A stretch of 64,000 nucleotides of DNA from Istiophorus platypterus (lineage: Eukaryota; Chordata; Actinopteri; Istiophoriformes; Istiophoridae), in NCBI GenBank assembly GCA_016859345.1, contig CM029121.1, positions 2,261,329-2,325,328 of the forward strand, given 5' to 3'. Below are positions 49,801-61,700 of this stretch, piece after piece (position 1 is the stretch's first letter; the number at the start of each line of letters is the position of its first letter). The position numbers and the translations under genes were made by a program. The notes below the pieces were generated by a model. The model saw only the letters and a list, made by a program, of their open reading frames with translations. It ran no database searches and had not been told where the DNA came from.

Positions 49801-52800
49801 TGTCTTGGTTGTGAATTTAATCACGCGATGGGGAAGCTTACAGAAAGACTTGATGAACTAGTCATGACTCCTTGTCTGCAAAATCTTCAACTCAAACCCC
49901 CTTAATAATTTGTCCTGCATCCTCAGGGAGCAAGAGTACTTTGAATATATTTGGACCATTCACTCCATTCATTCCAACCGGTAGCTGTTTGGAGTTGTTC
50001 AGAGAGGACCATACCTGCTGTGGAAACACACTGAGGAGGTAGTGGTCTATGATTAGCCCAGTTGACTCTTAAAGCTGAAAACAGGTATTAGGAGGCCAGG
50101 AGGACTGCGGCTTCTGTGGTCACAGTTGTGATCCAATTACCAGGTTGATAAACTGCTCAGCCTTCATGGGAGGGCTCTAAACCAGGTTACTGGAAAGAAG
50201 ACTGTCAAGCTTTGCTTTCAGGAAAGGACACGAAAGGGGTCATGGTATTTGCCCATCCAATCTAAACGTGCTTTGTGGATTTCTAGAAGACTAATGACCG
50301 TGTCTCTCCAGGCATATTTTTGGAGGGTACCAGGGAAGTACAAAACTCTGGAGCTGTGACTACAATCATTCCCTCTTAGTCCCTACAAGGGACTACATTA
50401 CCTTACAAGGAACTAAGAGCTGTATCCTAGTCTTGTGGCGACTAAGAGCTGTGTCTTTACTCTCAGCACAAAATCGTGGAGCAGAGGGACTGAAAAGCAA
50501 AGTTTCCTTAACTTTTGAACATGAGCTTTGGTTATTGACTAAGTCAATAAGATCTCAGATACAAGTTGCCAGGTGGTTGGGCTCACCCTTAGAGGTACGG
50601 AGCTAAGAGTAGAACTACTGCTCATTTGTGTTAAACGGAATCAGTTGAGCTTGTTCAGGTCTCTAATCAGGATGCCTGACTGATGCCGTCCTGTAGTGAT
50701 ATTCCAGCCAGGTTCAGGCCAGGAAGACACCTTGGGGGAGACCCACAACATGCTTCTAGGGTTTTCTACCCCATCTGGTCTGTGAATACCTTGGGAGAGG
50801 GGCTGGAGGACTGCTGAACTACTGCATAGCTCTGAGAGTGGATCCAAGTAGCCAGCAGAAAATGGATGGATCAGCGGTTTAAGACTCAAAAACTACACTA
50901 TGAATCTGTCCAGTTCATAAGTTAAAGCTACCAAATATAATTTTAGGAAAATGTACAATGGAACACACAATATCAGACACTGAGTTAAGGTGACAGTGTT
51001 GAGGTGGTACTGACTGAGCCTTGGCCTCTCTGTATTCCTCTGTCTCAGATTCTTCATCTTCAGAGTAGATCCCAGAGTCTCTACCTCCCCTAAGCAGTCC
51101 TCTGGCAGCCAGCAGACCTGCAGCATTACCGTATCCAGTATATTTAATGAACCTTGAAACTGGAGAGAAGACATATAACTGTTATAATGCGAGGGTTTTA
51201 CAACAATAAAAGACACCACCACATTAATACAATGTCAAAAAAACAATCCAAGAAGCCTCTATTTAGAGCCACATCATAATCCATGGTTAATCTTAGATAG
51301 TTCAAGGTGTACTGCCGAAGATTTACTGTCAATATCAAAATCAAATCTTAATAGCTAATTTCTGTGTAGAATCTCTTACACTGTCAGCAGTTTGGGGTCA
51401 CTAAAACCCCTGGATTGGACTGTCTTTATTCATCTAGGGGAGGCGGGGTGATTTTAACAAAACATTTGCTGGTCAGGCATGGTGAGGCAGCTGTTAGCAC
51501 TGTTGCCTCATAGCACGAAGGGTCGGTCGGGGACTGTCCAACCACCTGTCCAGGGTGTATACCACCTCTAATGGAGTTGGCCCAAGGCATATGTGGTATA
51601 GATAATGGATGGATGTATGATTTTAAACCCAATGGAATGGGGCTTAAGTCATATTACATATTTATTCAACTATAGCTGGCTAGACAATCGATCGGTCAAG
51701 ATTAGTCATTGTCAAAGTGAGCCATGGGTTTAAAGTCATTCATACAAAAATCAGTGTGAATTATTGAAACAAATCAAAAAAATTTATTTTCCTCACCACT
51801 TTCCTTGCAGAGAACAAAGAGGAATTCAGCAGCACAGTCCTTGACGTCAGTGTCAATGTGTGTCATAAGACGGACTAGTTTGTTCCTCAGAGCATTGCCT
51901 ACCTCTGGCCGGTTCTTCACATCACGCAGTGGGGGCAACACCTAAACACACACACCAACAGTGCTCATAATTAATCTCTTCATCATGGATTTTATTTTCC
52001 TATGCCCAGTACTGACCTTTGACCTGAGGAACTTCCTCGTCTCTCTGTGGATGCGACTGCTCTCAGTCAGCAAGTTCAGTGATGGAAGAAGAGTCTCCTT
52101 CAGCTTATGTCCCTTATGAAATGACAAAAAAAAAAAAAATCATAATAAATACAACCAGTAAGATGGATTACAATAGCAGATAACATTGATGATAGACCCC
52201 CTCGAGATCTCAGCAGAGCGAATACCTCTGGTTCAGTCATTTTTGTGTAATCCTGCTGACAAATGAAAACTGAGAGGAGAAACCATAACCCCCCTTGGCA
52301 GAGGTAACTAACTAACTAAAAGCTACAGTATGTAACTTCTTCCTATTTTTTTAAAATCTAAAATAGGCTCCAAAACATATCTCATTGTGAAGAAATGCTG
52401 TCACAGCCCTCTGATTCAGACTCATTGAGCAGCCTGGCAGCAGTGCAGAGATTTTCTCGCCCCGCTAACCGAGGAAGGTCGCCGTCGGGGGTGGGAGCTC
52501 ACGGCTGTCAAGCAATACGTGAAATCGCTTCTGGTCTATGGCCCCTCTCACACTGCTGCTAGTAGTTGCTGCTGGAAGACATGGCTACGGCTGGCTCACA
52601 GGCTAGCAGGCTACTGATTCCTGTGTTAGCTGTGTTAGCGCAAACACAGCGAGGATCGTAGATGAAGTGCTGGGCAGAGTGTAACAGAACAGGAAGAGGG
52701 AGGCCTGGGAGGAAGAGAGTGGTTTTCCTTCATGTCTCATGCTAGCACAACCTTGATTTCTAGAACTTACATATCATAGCTTTAACTCAAACTATATAAA

Positions 52801-55800
52801 ATGAGACCCAACTCATCAAAAACTGATTATTTTTTATCTACAATTGGAAATCTAAATAGCTACTTTTCAGCACTATCAGGAAAGTGGTCAACTGGCTCTT
52901 TCCGGTATCTGGCTGGTATCATCATCACCTTGTGAATCTGTTTGTGTGTGTTTGTGTATCATCATGGCAAAATATGGTCCTGGAGACACCTACTATAGTG
53001 GCAACCACCACAGAGATGGTTTTGTGTAATTTAGCAGGTGTTTTATGTCTGTTTGTCTGACTGTGGACAGATGTTGTCGCCATGGTGGTGTCACAACAGT
53101 GCAAGATACAGTCATGAAACTCTAAAGTTGTGTAGTCGAGATGAAAATGAAGGCCAAGTTCACAGTTTGATGTTATCAGATCCTGAGTACTAAGTACACA
53201 TGTAATGTAGTGCTGACTACTGAGTGCTCATGGGTCAGAACATCAAGATGTTGACATATGTCATAGCTGGTGTGATCTCACTGCAAGATGGTCTCTAGTT
53301 TCCTTTTACCTCCAAGAAAATAAGCAATGCATATCTTTTAACCAAACGAGTACGACATCTATAATATTATTCTAGCATATTTTGAAAAATTGTTTTCATG
53401 TAACTCCAGTATTAATTCATGAACTTTCATTCATTATATGAATAAATGAATACATTGTGATGGACGTAATGAACTCAGATACACAGGGGCTTGTCTCACC
53501 CGGTCAAGTCTTTTCTCCATGAATTCCAGCAGCATGTTGACAGCATCCATGTTTACCCCCATGTACTCGATAGAGCCCTGTTGCACCTTAGGCATCAACA
53601 GTACATCCAAACAGGGCAGGGGAAGGTTACCTAGCAAGTTAACAGTATGGCTGAGAAAAAGAGGGGGAGGGAGTTAGGGGCTTGGCATCATGGAGGAACA
53701 GTGACTATATGATCCAGATATGAATCCAAATATCCAACTATCAACAGAAAGAACATTTCCTACCTGTGGAACTCCTCAGTCCGCTCCTCTCCATCTGCAT
53801 GGCTGATTAGACATTGTCTCAGTATGGCTCCCAAATGCCTGTATTCTGCTGCCTCTTCCTTCACACACAGATATTACAGGTACACACATATTGTTAACAT
53901 GTTCCAAAGAGAACCCTTATCACTGCAAATGTGTGTCTTTGAGGGAAATTTTACATTTGCTTGTGTTTAACAGGCACTGAATAACATTATTACATCTGCT
54001 AAAGAACAGCAACATTTCTGGCATATTAAGAACAAAAACAACAAGATGATTAAAATTATGGTTTCAATAGAATGTCTATCATTTTTTTAAAAGATTGGAA
54101 AGTAACTTATTACAGGGACTCCTGTTACTGTAACTCTGGCCATTTCATTTTCTTCGGTTACTGAGTCAGTCAAGTGCCTTTATCCTGATGAGTTCATGAA
54201 AATACAAAAGAATGGATGCAAGTATTTCTGAAATAAGCAGTTCTGCTTTAACAAAGAGTAAGTCAGCTATTATACTAAATGACTGTTGACTACATAAATC
54301 ACAATTATCATTATAATATCAATACCAACATGGTTATAATTATATCATAAACGCTCTTATAACATGTAATTTTCTTTATTACCTCATCAACCTTGCGCCT
54401 AGTTGTGTCAAACGTGATGTTGAACAGTATTTTCAGTATTTCCATGGCTAGTTCTGTCTGTTGCCGGCTCAATGGGGGTAGTTCTTCAGGTGGGACACCC
54501 TCTAACCCTGCCCTGGCCGTCTCCAATGTATCTGGCCAACACAGACCCAGTGTGGCATCCAACTGGTTGCCTAGAACACAAATGACAGGAACTTACCAAC
54601 TTATGCTCTTTGTGCCTTCTGTTTCCAAATTCTTTCCTTCTCATAAAAGCTTGTCTAATGATTTTTGATCATTTGCTGTGTGTCTTGTTATAGATTCATC
54701 ATGGGTTGTTGGACCTCAGAACACCCTAGGTGTTACACTGGTAACCTAGAAATGATCACGGTTAACCAGAGCACTGGTTACAGATAGAAGTAGTGTCAGT
54801 TTTACACCGGTTACGCTGGCTGGTTATGAAATTGGTTACCTAGCAGACTGATGCCGTGAAGCTCCTTGGCTAGCTGCGCCCTGATGTCCACTCGCAGGGC
54901 AGTCAGCAAGAAGGTGAGGCGCAAGTCAAAGAAACGCACCTGGACAGAGAAAGGTATTTGGTACCAATTGGAATGTATCTGTTGCATGGAGTATCGAAAA
55001 CTGTAAAGTAGCAATAGCAGGAATTAAATATAGTTATTCTTTGATTGGCTATTTCCTGATATACAGTAAATCCTAAATTTTCCTGACTTTATGCTTTTAG
55101 GCCAAGTCTTTTTCAGCTGCTTTAGGCTGAGATATCAGTATACATCTATGAATGTATTTGAGAAGTTTGTTTTATTTTGTTAAAGAGAAAAAGGTTTATA
55201 AGCTTGGTTAAAATTTTTGAATTAATTCATGAAAACATCCATGAACAATACTGGGGCTTCAAACAACCTGAAAGTTTGAGGAAAACGTACAAAGTCACAC
55301 AAAAAACATATCATCAACACACCATCGTTTAGGATTCTTCTTACTTTGAGGCTGCATTGTCCACATTTAACCATCGACCTAACTGACCTCATGGTTCCAG
55401 GTGGGATCATGACACTGCTTCAGCCTCTCTGCCACACCCTTTATCAGCTGCAGATCTGCTGCTACCACCTGCCATCCATCCAAACATAAATGTTATATAT
55501 TTGCACCAACACAGTCAGAGGATTTCATGTAAATGTAGGTACAAAGAGACAAATAGCAGACTCACCTGTCCTGTCTCATTGTGTAGCAGGATGTTACAAA
55601 TGGACTTGAGAGCTTCGACAATCACTTCCTGGTCGGGGTTTTCAGAAGCAGGGGAAGCTTCCTTCACCAACTCACTGGATACTCCCTCTGCCTCTTCCCC
55701 TTCTCCTCCCTCACCCTCCACTGGGAAGCAAAATAATGGTAAAGTCATGTAGCTAGGGGCATTGAAGTGAATTTATTTCTTTAAATGTCATGGGATTTAG

Positions 55801-58328
55801 GGGATTTTAAACAACAAAATAGATTGACAAGGATAAAAAGCTTGAAATGTGGCAGAACAATTGTTGCAACAATTGTTGCTGGTAGGACTTACCTTGGCCC
55901 TCCACTGACTTGCTGTGGGCAGTTGGGGCAGTGCTGGTCACTGCGAAGCCGGCGTAGCGGGCAAGAGTGGACATGGAAGAGCGGCTGATGAAGGGGTCCA
56001 GGCAGTGTTTGTCTCTGGACAGGATGCGAACTGTTTCTAGACATGCCAGCTGACAGGAGGGCTGCAGCTCCCTATTCAAGAAACCGAGTACCAACTCCCC
56101 CAGACGCTGTGTAATACAACAAATAAATCAAGTCATAAACTTATAGATGCAAAGAATAGCCATAAGGCCATTAAGGCCATTAAATTTAAATCCCTGTAAA
56201 TTCTTAATATTGATATTTAACATGAAAGCCGTAAGAATGTCAAAAAGTTGAATTAAGACCACATAAATTCAGATAAATCTTTTTTAACATAAAATATTTA
56301 GTGCTATCATTTCACTGCCATTTAAATTTAAATATTAAGTATAATGTAGGGATTCGCTTTTACAATTAGTTATTTGTTTGTAAAAAGATTCAAATCTTTA
56401 TGGCCATTATTCTTTTCCATATACAGTATATCGATTAGGTTCATTTATTAATAGAAACACCGGGTTGATTACATGCAGTATTCAGCTCAGCTTATTACAC
56501 ATATAACTGTACCTGTGGGTGGAATTCAGTTGGTGGAATTTTGGAGGAAATGATTCCCAAATGAACCAGTTCACAGCTTAGATGCTCAGCTGACTTAAAA
56601 GGCTACTTTAAATAATGAATATGACTGCACAATATTTCAAATTGACTGCAAAATCTATCAGAAAGGGAACAACTGACTATTTTACATTTAGATTATTTTA
56701 CATGGCTATGATGCTTTTTGAATGGAAATGGTTTCATTACGAACTCTTCAAATCTTTTTGCTTTTGTCAAGAAGAAGCAACCCTGTTTTCAGAGTCCCTG
56801 TCTTTGTGCTGGTGAGGTGACCAGATGCAGGCAGCTAATTCTGGCTCTGATAAATGCATCTGCTAAGCTGTCTTGCATGATATCCTCCTAGAGTCTATGT
56901 GCAGGTGCATGTTCAGTGTGTGCACATGTCTGCGGGATAATGAAGACATGCAAAGGCACAAAAGCTGCACCGGAACAATGCTCAACCTTGACCTCTGCAC
57001 TAACTTACCTCTCTTTTTCCCCCATAGAGTTAACTGTGTTTCTATCTGATGCAGTCTGGGTCAATTTGTAAAGCTGTTGCCTTTCTAGCATGTCTGGGAC
57101 TGTCCCCCATGCAGTGGATGAGATGCTTCCTATTAAGGAAACTAAGGCAAGCAGCTGTGCACTGCTCCTTATCAGAGATGTTAAATTATCCCAGCATACA
57201 AGAGTATACTTAACTGTGTTCATTCTTTTACAGAGAGATATTTATACATACAAAGCAGTTACAGATATGCTCAATGTGCTGGATACTTTGCAATTTAATG
57301 ACCAAGTTGATCCTCTATAAAACACTGTTCTAAGTTTCAGACTACCAGTCATTAACCTCAATCAGTTCAGAAGTCAATTTTCATCAAAACTGACTATATA
57401 CTGAGTTTCATTATGTAAGGGTTATGGTTGGGATTAGGCCACGAATGAATCGGCTATGAAAGCTTTTTAAAGTAAGTCTGGATTGAACATATTTGTTGAA
57501 ACTCTGTTGTTTATTCCAAAATAGTGTGTATTCATGGCTATTGAATATAATGATGATAATGCTATAACAAGATAAATGATCACACTGCAGTGATATCACA
57601 TCTCACTTCATCTAATCCATGTATAATGTTCCATAAAAGGAAATTTTTAAAAGAATGTTGCCAGTTTTATTCTTTAATCTTTATTTAAGCTTTATTAGCT
57701 TCCAGTCTGCTGTTGCTAGTGGTTGCCACAAAGTTCTCTGAAATATTGATTTCTCATTTTTATCAACCTTCTGAACTGATTAAGAGGAAAGCAAACTGAC
57801 CCAATGTTTAAATCTACTGACAAACACCCACAGTTTATCTCAGATTTAGTCTGATAACGTCAGCGGAGGTGTTATTAAAATTAAAAAGATATTTGCTCTA
57901 GGGAGCAGGAATGTATTGCATGTATTTCATAGTGATCATGGGGATACTATGCTTTAGAACAAAACGTTGGACAGACAGACGAAAACCCATCTTTAGGCCT
58001 CGTTCTTAATAACCAGTCTTCAGAAATACTGAGGCAGTGGTTCAGCTGGCCATGAATTGTCTTTATTTTAAGTAGCAAACAGTCCCCTGTGTCTGTGCTC
58101 ATTTATAACAAATTTTCCCTAGAACTCTGAGTTGGGCTGGAGATCTGGCTACATGACATTACTCCCTGCATGACTGCAACCTATTTCACTGCACCACAAT
58201 TTCTATTCTCGTCGTCTCTTCTTTTACAGATTCCTCCGTCTCTTTCTATACAGCACCACTGAGTTGCTGGTTTCAGTATTAGACCGAGGTTTGGTCCTCA
58301 AACATTTGTTTAGCACGTGTTCTCAACA

Positions 58329-58373
<45 letters not shown>

Positions 58374-58645
58374 TCACTCACTTACAAGTGAGGCATGACA
58401 CTGAAGCTTCAGTGCAGTAGGAGACCTCATGGTAAGTATAGGGTACTAAATCTGTTCAATAAGACGAAGTAAAAGGAGATCAGTTAAAGAAGTGCATCGA
58501 AAGTGCACAGTAAGTACTAGTTAGGCATGTAAGGGTGTTAGAGGGATGACCCAGAAGTCACTTTGTTGACAGCATTAGGGACTTGAATTTGATTCAGGCA
58601 GCCATGGGTAGCAAGTGGAGGTAAATGAGCACCTGAGTTACAGCC

Positions 58646-58716
<71 letters not shown>

Positions 58717-61700
58717 CATAATTATAGCTTAGTGAAGTGAATGAACCTATTCAAATCTATTCATTATATTCACATTAATAGCCAAAACTGAAAAAAGATT
58801 GGGTTTGTCATGTCTCAACTGCATTGGTGAAGTTAGGTTTTGAATCCTCATCCTGTCCTGTTTGAAATGCCAGTTCTGTCTAACTTCAGCAGTTTAATAA
58901 ATAGTATATACCCATTCCTGACCAGATCATCAGAAATGAGCTAGAACAAGTTCACATATCCTACACAAGATGTTCTGTCACCTTTGGTGCAGCTTGAACA
59001 GACAGAAAAACAACTTTGCAATTCCTGGAGAGCTAACTTCAGCTAATTTCAGTTCAGAACCAGTGGCAATCCTCACTGGTATGTTAATTTCCCTTGTATC
59101 ATTTACATTGTATAATAAATCCCTATCATGAGGGATAGGGATTTTTATTGAAGGGAATTGGCCAAAATTTTGAACAGAAAAAAATCTGTCATAAGTTGTA
59201 GATAAACTGTGGGCTCTTCTTTTCCAAGGGAGAAGCACAACATGTTGCAAATTTCTTATTCATACCTTTTGTAAGTTCCCTTCCTACAGCACCAGGCATG
59301 CACACACAGGGAGAGACAGATGATACAGGTGAGGGAATGTTTGAAAAATCTAATGTAATTCTCCATGTGCTCTGTCACTGTTGACTTCCGTGTTCATGTA
59401 AATGTACTTGCAAGTTATATATTTTTCTTACACATTTTGAGATTAATAGATTATACTTTATGAACTGCCCTGATCCATCATAATAGGAGAGTCATTTTCA
59501 AGTCAAAATTTCTTCTGCTCTTATCTTTTTAAAATTACAAACAACAAGTAGATGTTTGGGAGTCCATGTGCAGATGAGAATGTTGGGAATACCTCTCTGT
59601 CCTGCTCTTCTTCCCTGCTAAAGGTAAAGCACTGGTTCATCTGAAGGATATAAGAGCAGAAGACAAAAAGAAAAGTGTGAGGTAAAGAGGATGGGCCAAA
59701 TCAGGAAGAGGCAGAAAAACAGAGGAGACAAGAGGAATGGGACAGTAAGGAAGAGGAAGAGAGCGAATGGCAGTAGAAGAAAGAGAAAACATTATACTGT
59801 AAACCTTTAAGCTCTGACAACAAAGATAGACCATGGACAAAGAAATAGTCACGTACAAGTGAGCCAGAAAATTAGTCAGTCACAATCAGAAAATCATTTT
59901 TTTAAAAGCTGTTACTGCTGAGCTAATAATGAGTTTTCTCTCAGAAACGAGAGTAGGAAGCAGCATCAAACTCTTGGGGGTGGATGGTTGGCTGTACAAA
60001 ATGTCTCATTTTGACACTGGGGATAGTCCATCCTATCTGCTATCAACCATCATCATTAGTTTCTTTTAACCATGTCCACCATCCAACCCGGATATATCCA
60101 GTAAAGACAACCTGAGACATTGGATCTCCTATGAAATGTTTACACAAAAATCTTCAACTTTTAATTTTTTTTTTTTTAATGGGGCTAGAGACATTGAACC
60201 TATTTAAAACCTGGACTCTTTCGGGCTACATTTTTTTGTCGTTATTGTTGCTTTGGTGCGATGACAGCAGAGCAAGCTTAAAAAACAATATCATTATAAA
60301 GATTTGGAACCAGGCCAAGAGCCGTGTTAAATACCTCCACCTGAGCCAAGACCTTACCAAATGTCTAGGTTCGTCAATAATGTAGTTAACTTTATTTGCT
60401 ACTTTCATTTAGTTTATTTTTTACATAGTTTTTGTACAATTTTGAATGACTGTTTTTCAACCCTTGAGTGTGTTATTGATTTGGCTGGCCAGTTTATACT
60501 GTATATTCAACCTTTGGGTCATTCAGTTTACTCAGTTTTGTGCTTTGTCAAGTTTACGTTTAGTTTCCCAGTTCTGTTGAAGTGCTGTTTGCTGTAAAAC
60601 TGAATTTTCTTTTCTTTTGTTGACCTCTTTTACTCGTTTCCTTGTCATCTACGCATCAAGAAGACACAGATCAGTGTCAGCATTCATTTGGAGTGGCATT
60701 GATGACAACTCCTGGGAAAACTCTTAAGTTAGTATCTGGCTGTTTGGCTGCCTAGTGCTCCATTATATTCACCAGCTAGTTGCTAACTTGGCTATTTGCT
60801 GCTTTGCATTGAGTCTCCAGTTGGCTTATCAGAGGTTTTTTACTGAAAAAAGCTGCTGCTGCTGCTGCTGCTGCTGCTGCTAGAATAAAGGCTGATGAGT
60901 TTAAGGGCTGGAAAACCAGACCTATGAGTTAAAAGAAGCTAAACAGGACTATGTCCAGCCATATGACTGTGTATGGTTAATGTGCTAGACCAAGGAGATA
61001 ATTGAAAATTGTTGTGAAACCAATGTAAACAATTACTTTCAATGTAAACTGACTAAAGCCTGCTCGAAGAGTTGCTAAATGTTGCTAGATGACGTAATAC
61101 AATTATTAGCAAATTCTTTACATCATTGTGTCTTAATTGCATTTCACCTGGTCTCAGTTGGTTACAGCCCTTGATCTATTTGCTTCTCTCCTACATTCTA
61201 TATCACATACACAGTATTTTATGCAGCTTATTCACCATAGAGCTGTTCTCATTTTACTGTTTTTTCTGTTTCTATTGTCAGACAACAGAAACAATATGAA
61301 ATAGGGGACTGAAACACTGTCCATTAAGGTGACATGTTAACCAGCAGTCACTTTCAAGTTATGTCCAAGCTGCCGCTCTGTGGCTAAAATCCTGATTTTA
61401 TAACCAGGGCATTGTCTGACAGAATCACACGAAGTAATGAATTTCTGTTTTTTGCATTGCCAGGCAACATCTAACTAAACAGGAAGTGGTTTATATAGGT
61501 AAGCAAGGAGTTTTGAAAACCTTACAAAGTTTTGAAACAATAAAAAAAGAACAATTTCCCAATTTCTATCAATCTGACACACAAACTATAGGTATCTTAT
61601 TTATTGCCCAGTTACAAAAAGTTAATCCCCTCCTTCTAGCCAATCAGAATCCAGAATCCTTGGCGATCATGGTATAAATAAAATTATTCATTAGTGCAGC

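Larger units (their letters stand above)
56107..59592 (-). other. ric8a intron 2 (3.5 kb)
   Basis: AT-rich intron. (CT)n at 58332-58378 and (AT)n at 58651-58708 are the only clear structures. A GAGAG/GTAAGT donor-like site near 57010 has no matching homology and is not needed, because exons 2 and 3 join in phase 0. Confidence 0.65.

Noticed and set aside
57005..57223. 72-codon minus-strand frame ending in a good GTAAGT donor
   Set aside because: It would fall between ric8a exons 2 and 3, which already join in phase 0 and match the homologue. The peptide resembles nothing known.
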